The position numbers and the translations under genes are program-made. Below are positions 10,168-17,226 of a DNA stretch of 35,049 nt, piece by piece (the first letter of the stretch is position 1; each line of letters starts with the position of its first letter). The stretch is from Myxococcota bacterium (GTDB lineage: Bacteria; Myxococcota_C; UBA6777). The DNA is taken from NCBI GenBank assembly GCA_023150835.1, contig JAKLKB010000062.1, positions 1 through 35,049 of the forward strand, written 5' to 3'. The notes under the pieces are model-generated. The model was given only the letters and a program-made list of their open reading frames with translations, had not been told where the DNA came from and did not search any database.

Positions 10168-11004
10168 ATGGCAGAGCAGGAAGCGGCGCGCATCTACGAA
10201 CTCGGCGGGGTCAAGCTGCTCTTGGCGCATCCAGACGACGTCGTTTCGCGGTGGGTGGGACAAGAAGAAGTTCTCAAGCAGGTTTTGGCGGCGTGGTTGG
10301 TGTTGGGCGAGGGCGATCTGCCGCTGCATCCGCGAGTGATGGGCAAATCGGGTTCGGGGAAGACGACGCTGTTGTGTGCAGCCGCAAAGCAGCGTGGGCA
10401 AGAAGTGTATATGTTGCAAGCGACGATGGATATGCGTCCCGAAGACTTGTTGATTACGCCCGTGATTGGGGGAGGTGGGCAGATCCGTTATGTTGCGTCT
10501 GCGTTGGTGACGGCGATGATTCGGGGGGGAGTGTGCCTTTTGGATGAGGCCAATCGCATGGGAGAGCGGACGTGGGCAGCGCTTGCGCCGTTGCTCGATC
10601 AGCGCCGTTATGTCGAGTCGATCGTGACAGGTCTCAAGATCAAGGCCCATCCGTCGTTTCGCTTTGGGGTGACGATGAACGAAGATGCCGCAATTTTTGA
10701 GATCCCAGCGTATATCCATGCACGACTACAGCCGCAGATCCGGCTTGATTTTCCGACGCCCGAGGACGAGATGGCGATCTTGCGTGCTTGGCTGCCTTTT
10801 GTGGATGAAGAGATCCTCGAGTACGTTGTGGACTTTTTGCAGCGCGCTCACGAAGATGACGAGCGTTTTACGGTGCGCGATGGTCTCAATATCGCACGCT
10901 ACGCCGCGAAGCTGCTCGACTCAGAAACGCTACCTCACGAAGAAGCCCTCTACATCGCGACGTTGCAGATCCTTGGCGAAGAGGCCCATGCCTACATCGA
11001 ATAA
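10168..11004 (+). CDS. MoxR-type AAA+ ATPase (278 aa)
   Basis: Walker A is GKSGSGKTT (59-67) and Walker B is VCLLDEAN (122-129, D126/E127). Sensor 1 is in FGVTMNED (about 167-173), and IHARLQPQI near 183-191 corresponds to the arginine-finger strand of the MoxR/AAA_5 group. Such ATPases remodel or activate partner proteins, often von Willebrand A-domain proteins, in the cytoplasm. An AGAAGGA ribosome site at 10154-10160 supports the start. The next gene overlaps the stop codon by 17 bases, so the two are translationally coupled and probably form a complex or pathway. No VWA-domain gene is present in the window, which is atypical for MoxR operons. Family is firm; target is unknown. Confidence 0.93.
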   Translation: MAEQEAARIYELGGVKLLLAHPDDVVSRWVGQEEVLKQVLAAWLVLGEGDLPLHPRVMGKSGSGKTTLLCAAAKQRGQEVYMLQATMDMRPEDLLITPVIGGGGQIRYVASALVTAMIRGGVCLLDEANRMGERTWAALAPLLDQRRYVESIVTGLKIKAHPSFRFGVTMNEDAAIFEIPAYIHARLQPQIRLDFPTPEDEMAILRAWLPFVDEEILEYVVDFLQRAHEDDERFTVRDGLNIARYAAKLLDSETLPHEEALYIATLQILGEEAHAYIE

Positions 11005-13051
11005 ACCGATGGCTTCGATCCGAAGAACCACCAATCCAGCGATCGTGCAGCTTTCGCAGGTTTCTTACCAAGAGCCTTGGTTGGAGATCGCGCCCGGGAT
11101 CGCCTGTGTTCCGTGTCTTCATTACCGCGTCGAGTTTGCCGATGCGGTCCGTCGGGCGGTGGTGTTGTATCAGCCCGATGCCATCGCGGTCGAACTACCC
11201 CCGACGCTTGCTCCTTCGCTGCGTTTGGCGATCCAACATCTCCCCGCACTGTCCGTCTTGTTTTATCTCGACAGCGAACAACAACCCCTCTATCTCCAGA
11301 TCGAACCCACCGATGCGATCGTCGAAGCCGTACGCAGCGGCATGGAAAAGCAGATCCCGCTTCATTTTGTAGATATCGATGCCGGCTATACGCACCAACA
11401 CGACGACCCTGTACCCGATGCTTACGCTTGTTTGCGTTTGGGCCTTCGGGCTTATTGCGAAAAAGTCATGGCTTCATTGCGCCAACAGCCCAAAACACCC
11501 GAAGATCGGCGTCGTGAGCAAGCGATGGCCTACCACCTCCAGTCCCTGCAACGCCAACACAAACGCATCCTTTTTGTCGGTGGGATGGCGCATATCGAGG
11601 CCATTACACAAGATCTCAAATCTCCTCAACCGATGCCGTTTTCAAGACGCCATCGAGAAGATATCCATGTTTTTCATCTTCATCCTGACTCCGTTCGTGA
11701 GATCGCCATCGAGACGCCCTTTTTGATCGCGGTCTACGAGCTGAGACGACACGCCCTTCCGCCTGAACCTCCACCCCGACTGCCCAAGCACAGACCACGC
11801 TTTGAGCGTTTTGAACTTCTCCAAGGAGGCCGCCCCTCCGACCCCGAACGCTTGTACCTCGATGCGCTTTACCGCGCTGCACGTCAGGCTCACGGTCCTG
11901 CCCAACCTTCGCGAAAATGTCCTGTGTACCTGCTTCCCTTGGATCGTTTGTTTGTGCAAGAAGCCCTGATCTCCGAAGCCGCCCATCGATACCAAGCCGA
12001 GATCGGCGAGCGCGTGAGCGCAGAACAGCGCGCAGTGCTTCGTCGCTACGCTGCGCGTTATGCCGCGATCGAACAACGCCTTGTTTCGGATCTTTTCCAG
12101 CTTTTGACAGCGGCGCGTTTTTGTGTGGACGAAGACTTTTGCTACGAGGTGTGGGATCTCGCCACTCGTTATCCTTGGCAAGAACACCACACCGCGATGC
12201 CGATGGTCGAGGTCGATCAGGCCGAGGAGATCGTTGAAGATGCCCGACAACGCTTGCTTGCACGACTTCTCAAACAACGCCGACAAAGCGAGCGCCGCCT
12301 TCCCATCCGCCCTCGGCCTGTCCGACGCTCCGCAGACGAATGGAAACGATATGTCTCGGGCGAAACGATCTTTACCTATCCACCCGAAGATCGGGCGCTT
12401 GCTTCTTGCCTCCAAACCTTGCAAGAGATCGCCCTCCGTCGTCTCGCCCAAGAGCGAACTCTGATCCGCCCCTTTTGTTCGGGGATGTTGGATGGTGTGG
12501 AGCTTGGAGAAACGCTACGCCACCCCAACGAAGGCCAAGTCTATGTGCGCGAATCAGGCCGTGTCATGGGCAAGATCGCAAGCGTTGTCTTGATCTTTGA
12601 AAACGATCCCGAGACCTCGCGCTATCCGTACAAAGGCACATGGCTTGGAGAATCGGAAGACGCCCCCGATCGGGCTTTTTATGCAACCCCTCCTGATGAA
12701 AAAAGCGGGGGGGCGGGTGTTCACCGATGTGAGTATGGTGGTCTGCTGTTGAGTGCGCCCTCTGGCAGATTGTTTGACGTGTGGAGCGATATCGATTATC
12801 GGTTGGCGCGCAGCCCCGCCGAAGTGTTGCTGCTGGCTGCGTTGGATTATGCCGTCGAGCCTTATGTGTTGTATCTCGCCAAACGCCCGTGTCGTTCGTG
12901 GTTTCACAAGATCGCTGCGCGCATGGGCTTGCGCATCCTCTGCTTTTCTCTCCACGAGATCGGCCCACCCACACGCAAAAAGATCCGCACCTTTCACCTT
13001 CTCGACAGCATCGAACGACGCGAACATACCGAGGATCTCCTCGATCTCTGA
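10988..13051 (+). CDS. TraB/ChaN-like domain protein coupled to MoxR ATPase (687 aa)
   Basis: The N-terminal 210 residues resemble the TraB/ChaN/Tiki-like fold: an early YQPDAIAVELPP strand with E69 and a later RILFVGGMAHIEAI strand with H202, which match the family's conserved Glu and G-x-x-H positions. The C-terminal two thirds are not recognised; they hold basic, helical segments and a final conserved-looking block (SPAEVLLLAALDYAV to the end). I chose ATG 10988, overlapping the ATPase stop by 17 bases; a second in-frame ATG at 11009 lies just after that stop, and neither has a perfectly spaced ribosome site. TraB-like proteins are suspected metal-dependent hydrolases or heme-linked proteins; here the activity is unknown. 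The overlap suggests it is the ATPase partner. Its 3' end is tandemly duplicated (see repeat). Confidence 0.8.
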   Translation: MPTSNKPMASIRRTTNPAIVQLSQVSYQEPWLEIAPGIACVPCLHYRVEFADAVRRAVVLYQPDAIAVELPPTLAPSLRLAIQHLPALSVLFYLDSEQQPLYLQIEPTDAIVEAVRSGMEKQIPLHFVDIDAGYTHQHDDPVPDAYACLRLGLRAYCEKVMASLRQQPKTPEDRRREQAMAYHLQSLQRQHKRILFVGGMAHIEAITQDLKSPQPMPFSRRHREDIHVFHLHPDSVREIAIETPFLIAVYELRRHALPPEPPPRLPKHRPRFERFELLQGGRPSDPERLYLDALYRAARQAHGPAQPSRKCPVYLLPLDRLFVQEALISEAAHRYQAEIGERVSAEQRAVLRRYAARYAAIEQRLVSDLFQLLTAARFCVDEDFCYEVWDLATRYPWQEHHTAMPMVEVDQAEEIVEDARQRLLARLLKQRRQSERRLPIRPRPVRRSADEWKRYVSGETIFTYPPEDRALASCLQTLQEIALRRLAQERTLIRPFCSGMLDGVELGETLRHPNEGQVYVRESGRVMGKIASVVLIFENDPETSRYPYKGTWLGESEDAPDRAFYATPPDEKSGGAGVHRCEYGGLLLSAPSGRLFDVWSDIDYRLARSPAEVLLLAALDYAVEPYVLYLAKRPCRSWFHKIAARMGLRILCFSLHEIGPPTRKKIRTFHLLDSIERREHTEDLLDL

Positions 13052-13118
13052 ACCCACAATCGATCGCATCGAACGACGCAAACATACCGAGGCCCTCCTC
13101 GATCTCTGAACCCGCAAG
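13008..13118 (+). repeat. 58-bp tandem duplication of a gene 3' end
   Basis: Positions 13008-13065 are repeated from 13066 onward (period 58) with only about four mismatches. The first copy contains the last 14 codons and stop of the TraB-like gene; the second carries the same codons and a second stop outside the gene. It fills most of the gap before sufE. Confidence 0.9.
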
Positions 13119-13132
13119 AAAGGCCCGCCCTG

Positions 13133-13564
13133 ATGGATATCGAAGAACTGGTCGACAACCTCGAACTCCTCGAAGATTGGGAAGAGCGCTACCGTTATCT
13201 GATCGAACTCGGACGCAAACTGCCACCCTTGCCAGACGACCAACACACCGAGCAAAACAAAGTGCGCGGCTGCATGAGCCAAGTCTGGATGTTCCCCCAA
13301 GTCGATGACCGCATCTCTCCGCCCATCCTGCATTTTCTGGCCGACAGCGACGCCCACATCGTCAAAGGACTGATCGCCGTCTTGATGGTTGTGTATTCGG
13401 GAAAAACAGCCCAAGAGATCCTTGATATCGATATCCACGCCGTTTTTACGCGGCTTGGCCTCGAAAAGCACATCACCCCCAACCGACGCAACGGCTTCTT
13501 TTCGATGGTTGGGCGCATCCAAGACCTCGCCCGTACCTCCCTTGCTTCCGCTCCTTCCGCCTGA
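13133..13564 (+). CDS. sufE: SufE-type sulfur acceptor protein (143 aa)
   Basis: SufE accepts persulfide sulfur from the cysteine desulfurase SufS and stimulates it during iron-sulfur cluster assembly in the cytoplasm. The full family pattern is present: WEERYRYLIELGRKLPPLP near the N-terminus, then NKVRGCMSQVW with the sulfur-accepting Cys47, and the C-terminal helix region with ILDIDIHAVFTRLGLEKHITPNRRNGF. Length is typical of the family (about 140 aa). An AAGAAAGG-like site lies upstream of the ATG. No sufS, sufB or other cluster-assembly gene is nearby, so it sits apart from the usual suf operon, downstream of the MoxR/TraB-like pair and probably cotranscribed. A dispersed repeat begins about 10 bases after its stop. 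Confidence 0.95.
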   Translation: MDIEELVDNLELLEDWEERYRYLIELGRKLPPLPDDQHTEQNKVRGCMSQVWMFPQVDDRISPPILHFLADSDAHIVKGLIAVLMVVYSGKTAQEILDIDIHAVFTRLGLEKHITPNRRNGFFSMVGRIQDLARTSLASAPSA

Positions 13565-13574
13565 TCTGACAGAG

Positions 13575-13716
13575 GCTGTTGGTTTGTTTGTGTGGGGCGA
13601 GGTACCACGCCCCGCAAGGGACCGAAGGCCCCTTGACCCCTTGAGGGGCGAACAGATCATCCTTTTTTACACAGACGACTCTGTCGCTTGAACTGCCGCG
13701 AACACGGCTTTTTTGG
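13575..13716 (+). repeat. Dispersed hairpin-rich MITE-like repeat, copy A
   Basis: Same element as at 16978-17148, 20975-21120 and 28377-28545. Landmarks in order: GGGGCGAGGTACCACGCCCC hairpin, CCCCGCAAGGG, CCTTGACCCC, a GGGGCGAA block, GACTCTGTCGCTTG, GCGAACACGGCTTTTTTGGC. It begins about 10 bases after the sufE stop. It encodes no protein. Mobility is inferred from its dispersal only. Confidence 0.85.
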
Positions 13717-13777
13717 CTACGTATCGCTTCGGTAGATGTACGCTTCCAACAGATATCGCTATGTTAGACACCCGCTG

Positions 13778-13891
13778 ATACGAGATCCGAGTGATGTGTA
13801 CACAAAGGATAGTGCGTAGACACCCGATTGTTGGGCAGCCACACCTGTCTGCCCCTACGTTTTGCGATCACACGACGGGCGGATCTCGTAT
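13778..13891. repeat. 114-bp segment bounded by perfect 12-bp inverted repeats
   Basis: ATACGAGATCCG at 13778-13789 has its exact reverse complement CGGATCTCGTAT at 13880-13891, touching the stop codon of the minus-strand membrane protein gene. Inside lies a GGGCAG/CTGCCC palindrome (13833-13854). The rest of 13565-13890 holds repeat copy A and two short GTTAGACACCCG/GTAGACACCCG repeats but no gene. It may be a small non-autonomous element or a chance pair. Confidence 0.6.
13833..13854 (+). repeat. GGGCAG/CTGCCC palindromic repeat, copy 1
   Basis: GGGCAGCCACACCTGTCTGC is followed by CC and then CTAC. The same palindrome with a flanking GTAGGGGC/GCCCCTAC occurs at 14809, 34747, 34831 (variant) and 34885. 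Confidence 0.75.
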
Positions 13892-14751
13892 TAGTACAGT
13901 TTTTTGAAGGCTTGTGTGGCGTCGCGTTCGAAGGCATCTATCTGCCCGCAGTAGGTTTTCCCATCGATGGGGAGGCCACATCCGAGGCAAGTCTCAAGGA
14001 GTTGTCCAGCGGGGCGTGCGTGCATACCGATCTCGTCAGGCAATCGGTCGAGGCGTTTGTTGTAGGCGTTGAGTTCGGGTTGAAGGGCTTTCCAGATCCG
14101 CAGGCATTCGTCTTTGGCGAGGGGGTCGCCTTGGGCGATGCGTTCTCGAAGTTGCTGTTGTTGTGCGCCTTGGGTCCGAAATCGTGCGAGTTGTTCGAGG
14201 GTTTTTTGGATGGCTTGGATGACAGGACGTGGCCGATCGGTGGTGGTGGGGATCGGCGAAGGAGCCGAAGAATCCGAGGAAGAAGTGGGGGGCGTGGGCA
14301 AAGAGAGCGTGTTAGAAGGTTGGGGGAGGTGACGTTTCGAGGGGGCGCGAGCGGAGGTGGCCTCAGCAGAAGAAGCGGGATATGCGGAAGAGGTGCGTGG
14401 AGAGGGCGTTTGGGAGTTTGTGGGAGACGGCAGGTGGGGGCGTTGGGCGAGTTGATGTCGCGGAATCGAGTGTTGCGAGGGTGAGGAGGGTGAATACAAG
14501 GGCCATGCGAAGGACAATGCGCCCAAGATCGCGGTTGCAAGGGGCCATTGTGGGCGAGCGGGCTGGAGCGGCCACGCCATCAGGTGATGGAGGGCTGCGC
14601 GGGTGGATGGATGGACGACGTAGAGGATCGCTAGGAAAAAGGCGATCCCACCGAGCAGATAGCCCGCACGCGGAGCGACAACAAGCCATGCGATCCACAA
14701 CAAGCCGAGCAGCAGTAGAGACGCGAATGGCGGTGATGTCGGACGTTGCAA
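13891..14751 (-). CDS. TTG-started membrane protein with C-terminal Cys motif (286 aa)
   Basis: No family is recognised. The frame is open far upstream, but that part is only the antisense of the neighbouring Cys-rich gene. I place the start at a TTG (codon at 14751-14749), because AAAGGAG sits seven bases before it and hydrophobic coding begins at once. Two adjacent transmembrane helices (about residues 10-27 and 31-47) and a third near 70-87 are followed by a Pro/Ser/Thr-rich linker to about residue 185. The soluble C-terminal part (about 100 residues) contains a Gln-rich helix and a CLGCGLPIDGKTYCG motif (C-x2-C-x8-C) that could bind metal or form disulfides. It may be cotranscribed with the upstream matrixin-like gene (115-base gap holding a palindromic repeat). 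Confidence 0.65.
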   Translation of the reverse strand: MQRPTSPPFASLLLLGLLWIAWLVVAPRAGYLLGGIAFFLAILYVVHPSTRAALHHLMAWPLQPARPQWPLATAILGALSFAWPLYSPSSPSQHSIPRHQLAQRPHLPSPTNSQTPSPRTSSAYPASSAEATSARAPSKRHLPQPSNTLSLPTPPTSSSDSSAPSPIPTTTDRPRPVIQAIQKTLEQLARFRTQGAQQQQLRERIAQGDPLAKDECLRIWKALQPELNAYNKRLDRLPDEIGMHARPAGQLLETCLGCGLPIDGKTYCGQIDAFERDATQAFKKLY

Positions 14752-14808
14752 GAGGGCTCTCCTTTCTTGCTCCTCGTACAGGAGCGAGAGTGTGCTCGAA
14801 ACATATAG

Positions 14809-14830
14809 GGGCAGACAGGCGTGGCTGCCC
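14809..14830 (-). repeat. GGGCAG/CTGCCC palindromic repeat, copy 2
   Basis: GGGCAGACAGGCGTGGCTGC then CC, preceded by TAG: the inverted orientation of copy 1. It lies between two minus-strand genes, just upstream of the TTG-started gene, and could form an mRNA hairpin there. Confidence 0.75.
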
Positions 14831-14866
14831 AACCACAGAACTGCTACAGCAAGTCGTGTCGACGTT

Positions 14867-16957
14867 TCAATCACACATCTCTCGGAGATCGCATGACGCG
14901 GTTGGATTTGGTTGGGTGGGACGGGGGCGAAGAGTGCGGCGGCGCAGGAACAAGCCGACGAGTAGGAGCATCCAAAGCGCGCTTTCTGTGTTTTGAGCGA
15001 TGGGTCCGATCTGGCAGCTACAGCCGCTTTTTCCCGTTCCGCTGGCGACGCATTGACCGTTGAGGCAGTTTTGGCCTGTTGCGCAGTCCGAGGCGAGGGT
15101 GCAGCCTGTTTTGGGCTTGGCTTGACAGATGCCGTTGATGCAATCGAGACCGTTGGTGCATTGGGCAGCGCTTTGGCAGCCTTGGGGGGGCGTTCCTGTG
15201 CAAGTACACGCACCAAAGCTCTTGCCATCGGCGTTACAGGACTGACTGCCATTTTTGCCATCGGTGCAAACGCAGCCTTGGCTGACGCCCGGGACGCAGG
15301 CTTGGGGCGCATCGCAAGGGCAAGCATCAAAGCCCGAACCATCGGCTTTGCACGTGGTGGTTTTGGTCCCGTTGGGGCAAACACAAGCGATCGTTTGGTT
15401 GGGGGTGCAAGTTCCTGTGGGGGTGCAAACGCAGTCTGTAAAGCCCGACGCATCGGACTTGCAGGATTGGGTTCCATTTTTTCCGTCAGTGCAAACACAA
15501 GCGCGGCTTTGGTTGGGTGTGCAAGATTGGGGGCCTGTGCAAGTACAAGTCTCAAAGCCCGAACCATCGGGCTTGCAGGACTGGCTGCCATTTTTGCCGT
15601 CCGTGCAGACGCAGCCTTGGGATGCGCCCGGGGTGCAGGCTTTTTTGGGTTGGCATTGGGCATTTTGGCAGACATGATCGGCGGGGCAGTCGGTGTCTTT
15701 TGTGCATCCTGTGGTGGAGGTTTTGCAGGTGCCGTTGTCACAGCGTTGACCTTGCGGGCAGTCGGCGTCTTTTGTGCATCCTGTGGTTTTGTCTTTGCAG
15801 ATACCGTTGTCGCAGAACTTCCCGACGGGACAATCGCTGTCTTGTCGGCAGCCCGAGGCGATGTTGCAAGCACCACCGATACAGCGCTCACCGGCCTTAC
15901 AATCTGCATCGCTGTTGCAGGTTCCCGGGCGGGGCTTGCACGTGCCGTTGTCGCAGATCTCGCGCAAGTTGCACTCGCTGTCTTGGGTGCAAAAGGGGAC
16001 GATATCGCACTTTCCGTTGACGCATTTTTGTTTGCTCGGACAATCGGTGTCTTTTGTGCAAGCGGAGCCTTTGCAGACAAAACCGGGTGGGAGGCATTGG
16101 GCGTTGTAGCTCGATCCGTTGCAGCTATATCCCGAAGGGCAGAGTCCATCGAAGTTACAAAGCTGGATGCAGAAATTGCCCGTCCCTACGAAGTCACAGG
16201 TCATCCCTGCACCGCAGTCTTGGGTGGTATTGCAGGGCTTGCAAGCGTTTGGCAAAGGGGCAGGCGGAGCAGAAACGCAACTGGCCTGTTGGCAAGCGAG
16301 TTGCGATGGGCAGTCGGTGTCTTGGGCGCATTGGGGTTGTCCTGAAGGGTACAGGAAACAGGCTCCTGCGATATCATCGGGGTGCAGGCTGCGTTTTTTG
16401 ATCGCCCCCGGGTAAAACGTCCCTTCCATCGTCGAAGTGAGGACTTTGCTCGATTGGAGGCCCAACAAAGAACCTGCTGCGACCGTTGCGATACTGATCA
16501 GGTCAAACTGCCCGCTGGTCGGGGTCAATGACCACCCCATCTTCGGGTTGATCGAGACGTCTACTTCGGTGAGTTCGTTCTTTTGGTTGTAAAAGAAGTT
16601 GGGGACAAACACGATGCCTTGTCCGTAGGTCACTTCAAAGTTCCCCGGAAATCCGACGACGTTGGTGCTGTCGCCACGCACAGGGAGTTGGGTGGTGGGG
16701 CCGCGATAAAGGAAGCTGATCTGGGCGCACTTGATCTTGGTCCATTCGGAAAAAGCGTCTTGAAAGATCTGTGCGAGTTGGGTTTGCGGGACTTGGGTGT
16801 AAGCGTCGGGGTTGAATTTCCATTCGATGGCTTTTCCCATCGGCCACTTGATGGGGGTTGTGCCGTTTTTCAGGTACTCGTAGGCATGGGCATGATCGGC
16901 CCCAAAGAGCAAAGAACACAAAGCACACAAACGAAACAGAAAATGTAAAGAGCGCAT
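14867..16957 (-). CDS. Secreted Cys-rich protein with catalytically dead matrixin domain and MYXO-CTERM-like tail (696 aa)
   Basis: ATG 16957 is preceded by AAGGAAAAGGAT. A signal peptide ends at AHA-Y (about residue 25). Residues 26-205 look like a matrixin-type (M10) metallopeptidase domain, ending in the typical DDIAGACFLYP block. The zinc motif HExxHxxGxxH is replaced by VAAGSLLGLQS (159-169): both first His, the catalytic Glu and the third His are gone, while G166 and the Met near 177 remain. It should therefore bind or scaffold rather than cleave. From about 210 onward come many C-x-x-D-x-D-C-type Cys-rich repeats and C-x-C-T-D-G-K-N-G repeats. The C-terminus has CSC, a hydrophobic helix (ALWMLLLVGLFL) and RRR, as in MYXO-CTERM sorting tails, but with about 20 extra residues after the Arg cluster. 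Confidence 0.88.
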   Translation of the reverse strand: MRSLHFLFRLCALCSLLFGADHAHAYEYLKNGTTPIKWPMGKAIEWKFNPDAYTQVPQTQLAQIFQDAFSEWTKIKCAQISFLYRGPTTQLPVRGDSTNVVGFPGNFEVTYGQGIVFVPNFFYNQKNELTEVDVSINPKMGWSLTPTSGQFDLISIATVAAGSLLGLQSSKVLTSTMEGTFYPGAIKKRSLHPDDIAGACFLYPSGQPQCAQDTDCPSQLACQQASCVSAPPAPLPNACKPCNTTQDCGAGMTCDFVGTGNFCIQLCNFDGLCPSGYSCNGSSYNAQCLPPGFVCKGSACTKDTDCPSKQKCVNGKCDIVPFCTQDSECNLREICDNGTCKPRPGTCNSDADCKAGERCIGGACNIASGCRQDSDCPVGKFCDNGICKDKTTGCTKDADCPQGQRCDNGTCKTSTTGCTKDTDCPADHVCQNAQCQPKKACTPGASQGCVCTDGKNGSQSCKPDGSGFETCTCTGPQSCTPNQSRACVCTDGKNGTQSCKSDASGFTDCVCTPTGTCTPNQTIACVCPNGTKTTTCKADGSGFDACPCDAPQACVPGVSQGCVCTDGKNGSQSCNADGKSFGACTCTGTPPQGCQSAAQCTNGLDCINGICQAKPKTGCTLASDCATGQNCLNGQCVASGTGKSGCSCQIGPIAQNTESALWMLLLVGLFLRRRTLRPRPTQPNPTASCDLREMCD

Positions 16958-16977
16958 CGTCGATCCTTTTCCTTTTC

Positions 16978-17148
16978 GGAGTGACGCAGTTTTGCAAAAA
17001 AGCCGTGTTCGCGCCGTTGCAAGCGAGAGAGCCGTTGGTTTTGAAAAACAGTGATCTTTTCGCCGAGTCGGGGTCAAGGGGGCAAAGCTCCCTTGCGGGG
17101 TTTGGGGCAAAGCCCCACAAAAACAAACCCAACAAGTCGCTTTAGACC
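16978..17148 (-). repeat. Dispersed hairpin-rich MITE-like repeat, copy B
   Basis: Inverted relative to copies A and C. Reading the minus strand: TTGTTGGGTTTGTTTTTGTG, then GGGGC/GCCCC hairpin, CCCCGCAAGGG, CCTTGACCCC, GATC block, CGGCTCTCTCGCTTG, GCGAACACGGCTTTTTTGC, and the terminus AACTGCGTCACTCC. It ends about 20 bases before the matrixin-like gene start and may contribute to its leader. Confidence 0.85.
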
Positions 17149-17226
17149 GATCGCAAGACCCTGCTTTGGGCGGGATGCTTTCGCCTTTGATATCGGCACA
17201 ACAGCAGAGAGCGTTCGCAGAAAAGT

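Noticed and set aside
14993-16345. 450-aa plus-strand Ala/Gly-rich frame across the Cys-rich gene
   Set aside because: It is the antisense of Cys-rich repeats; the minus frame has a signal peptide and ribosome site.
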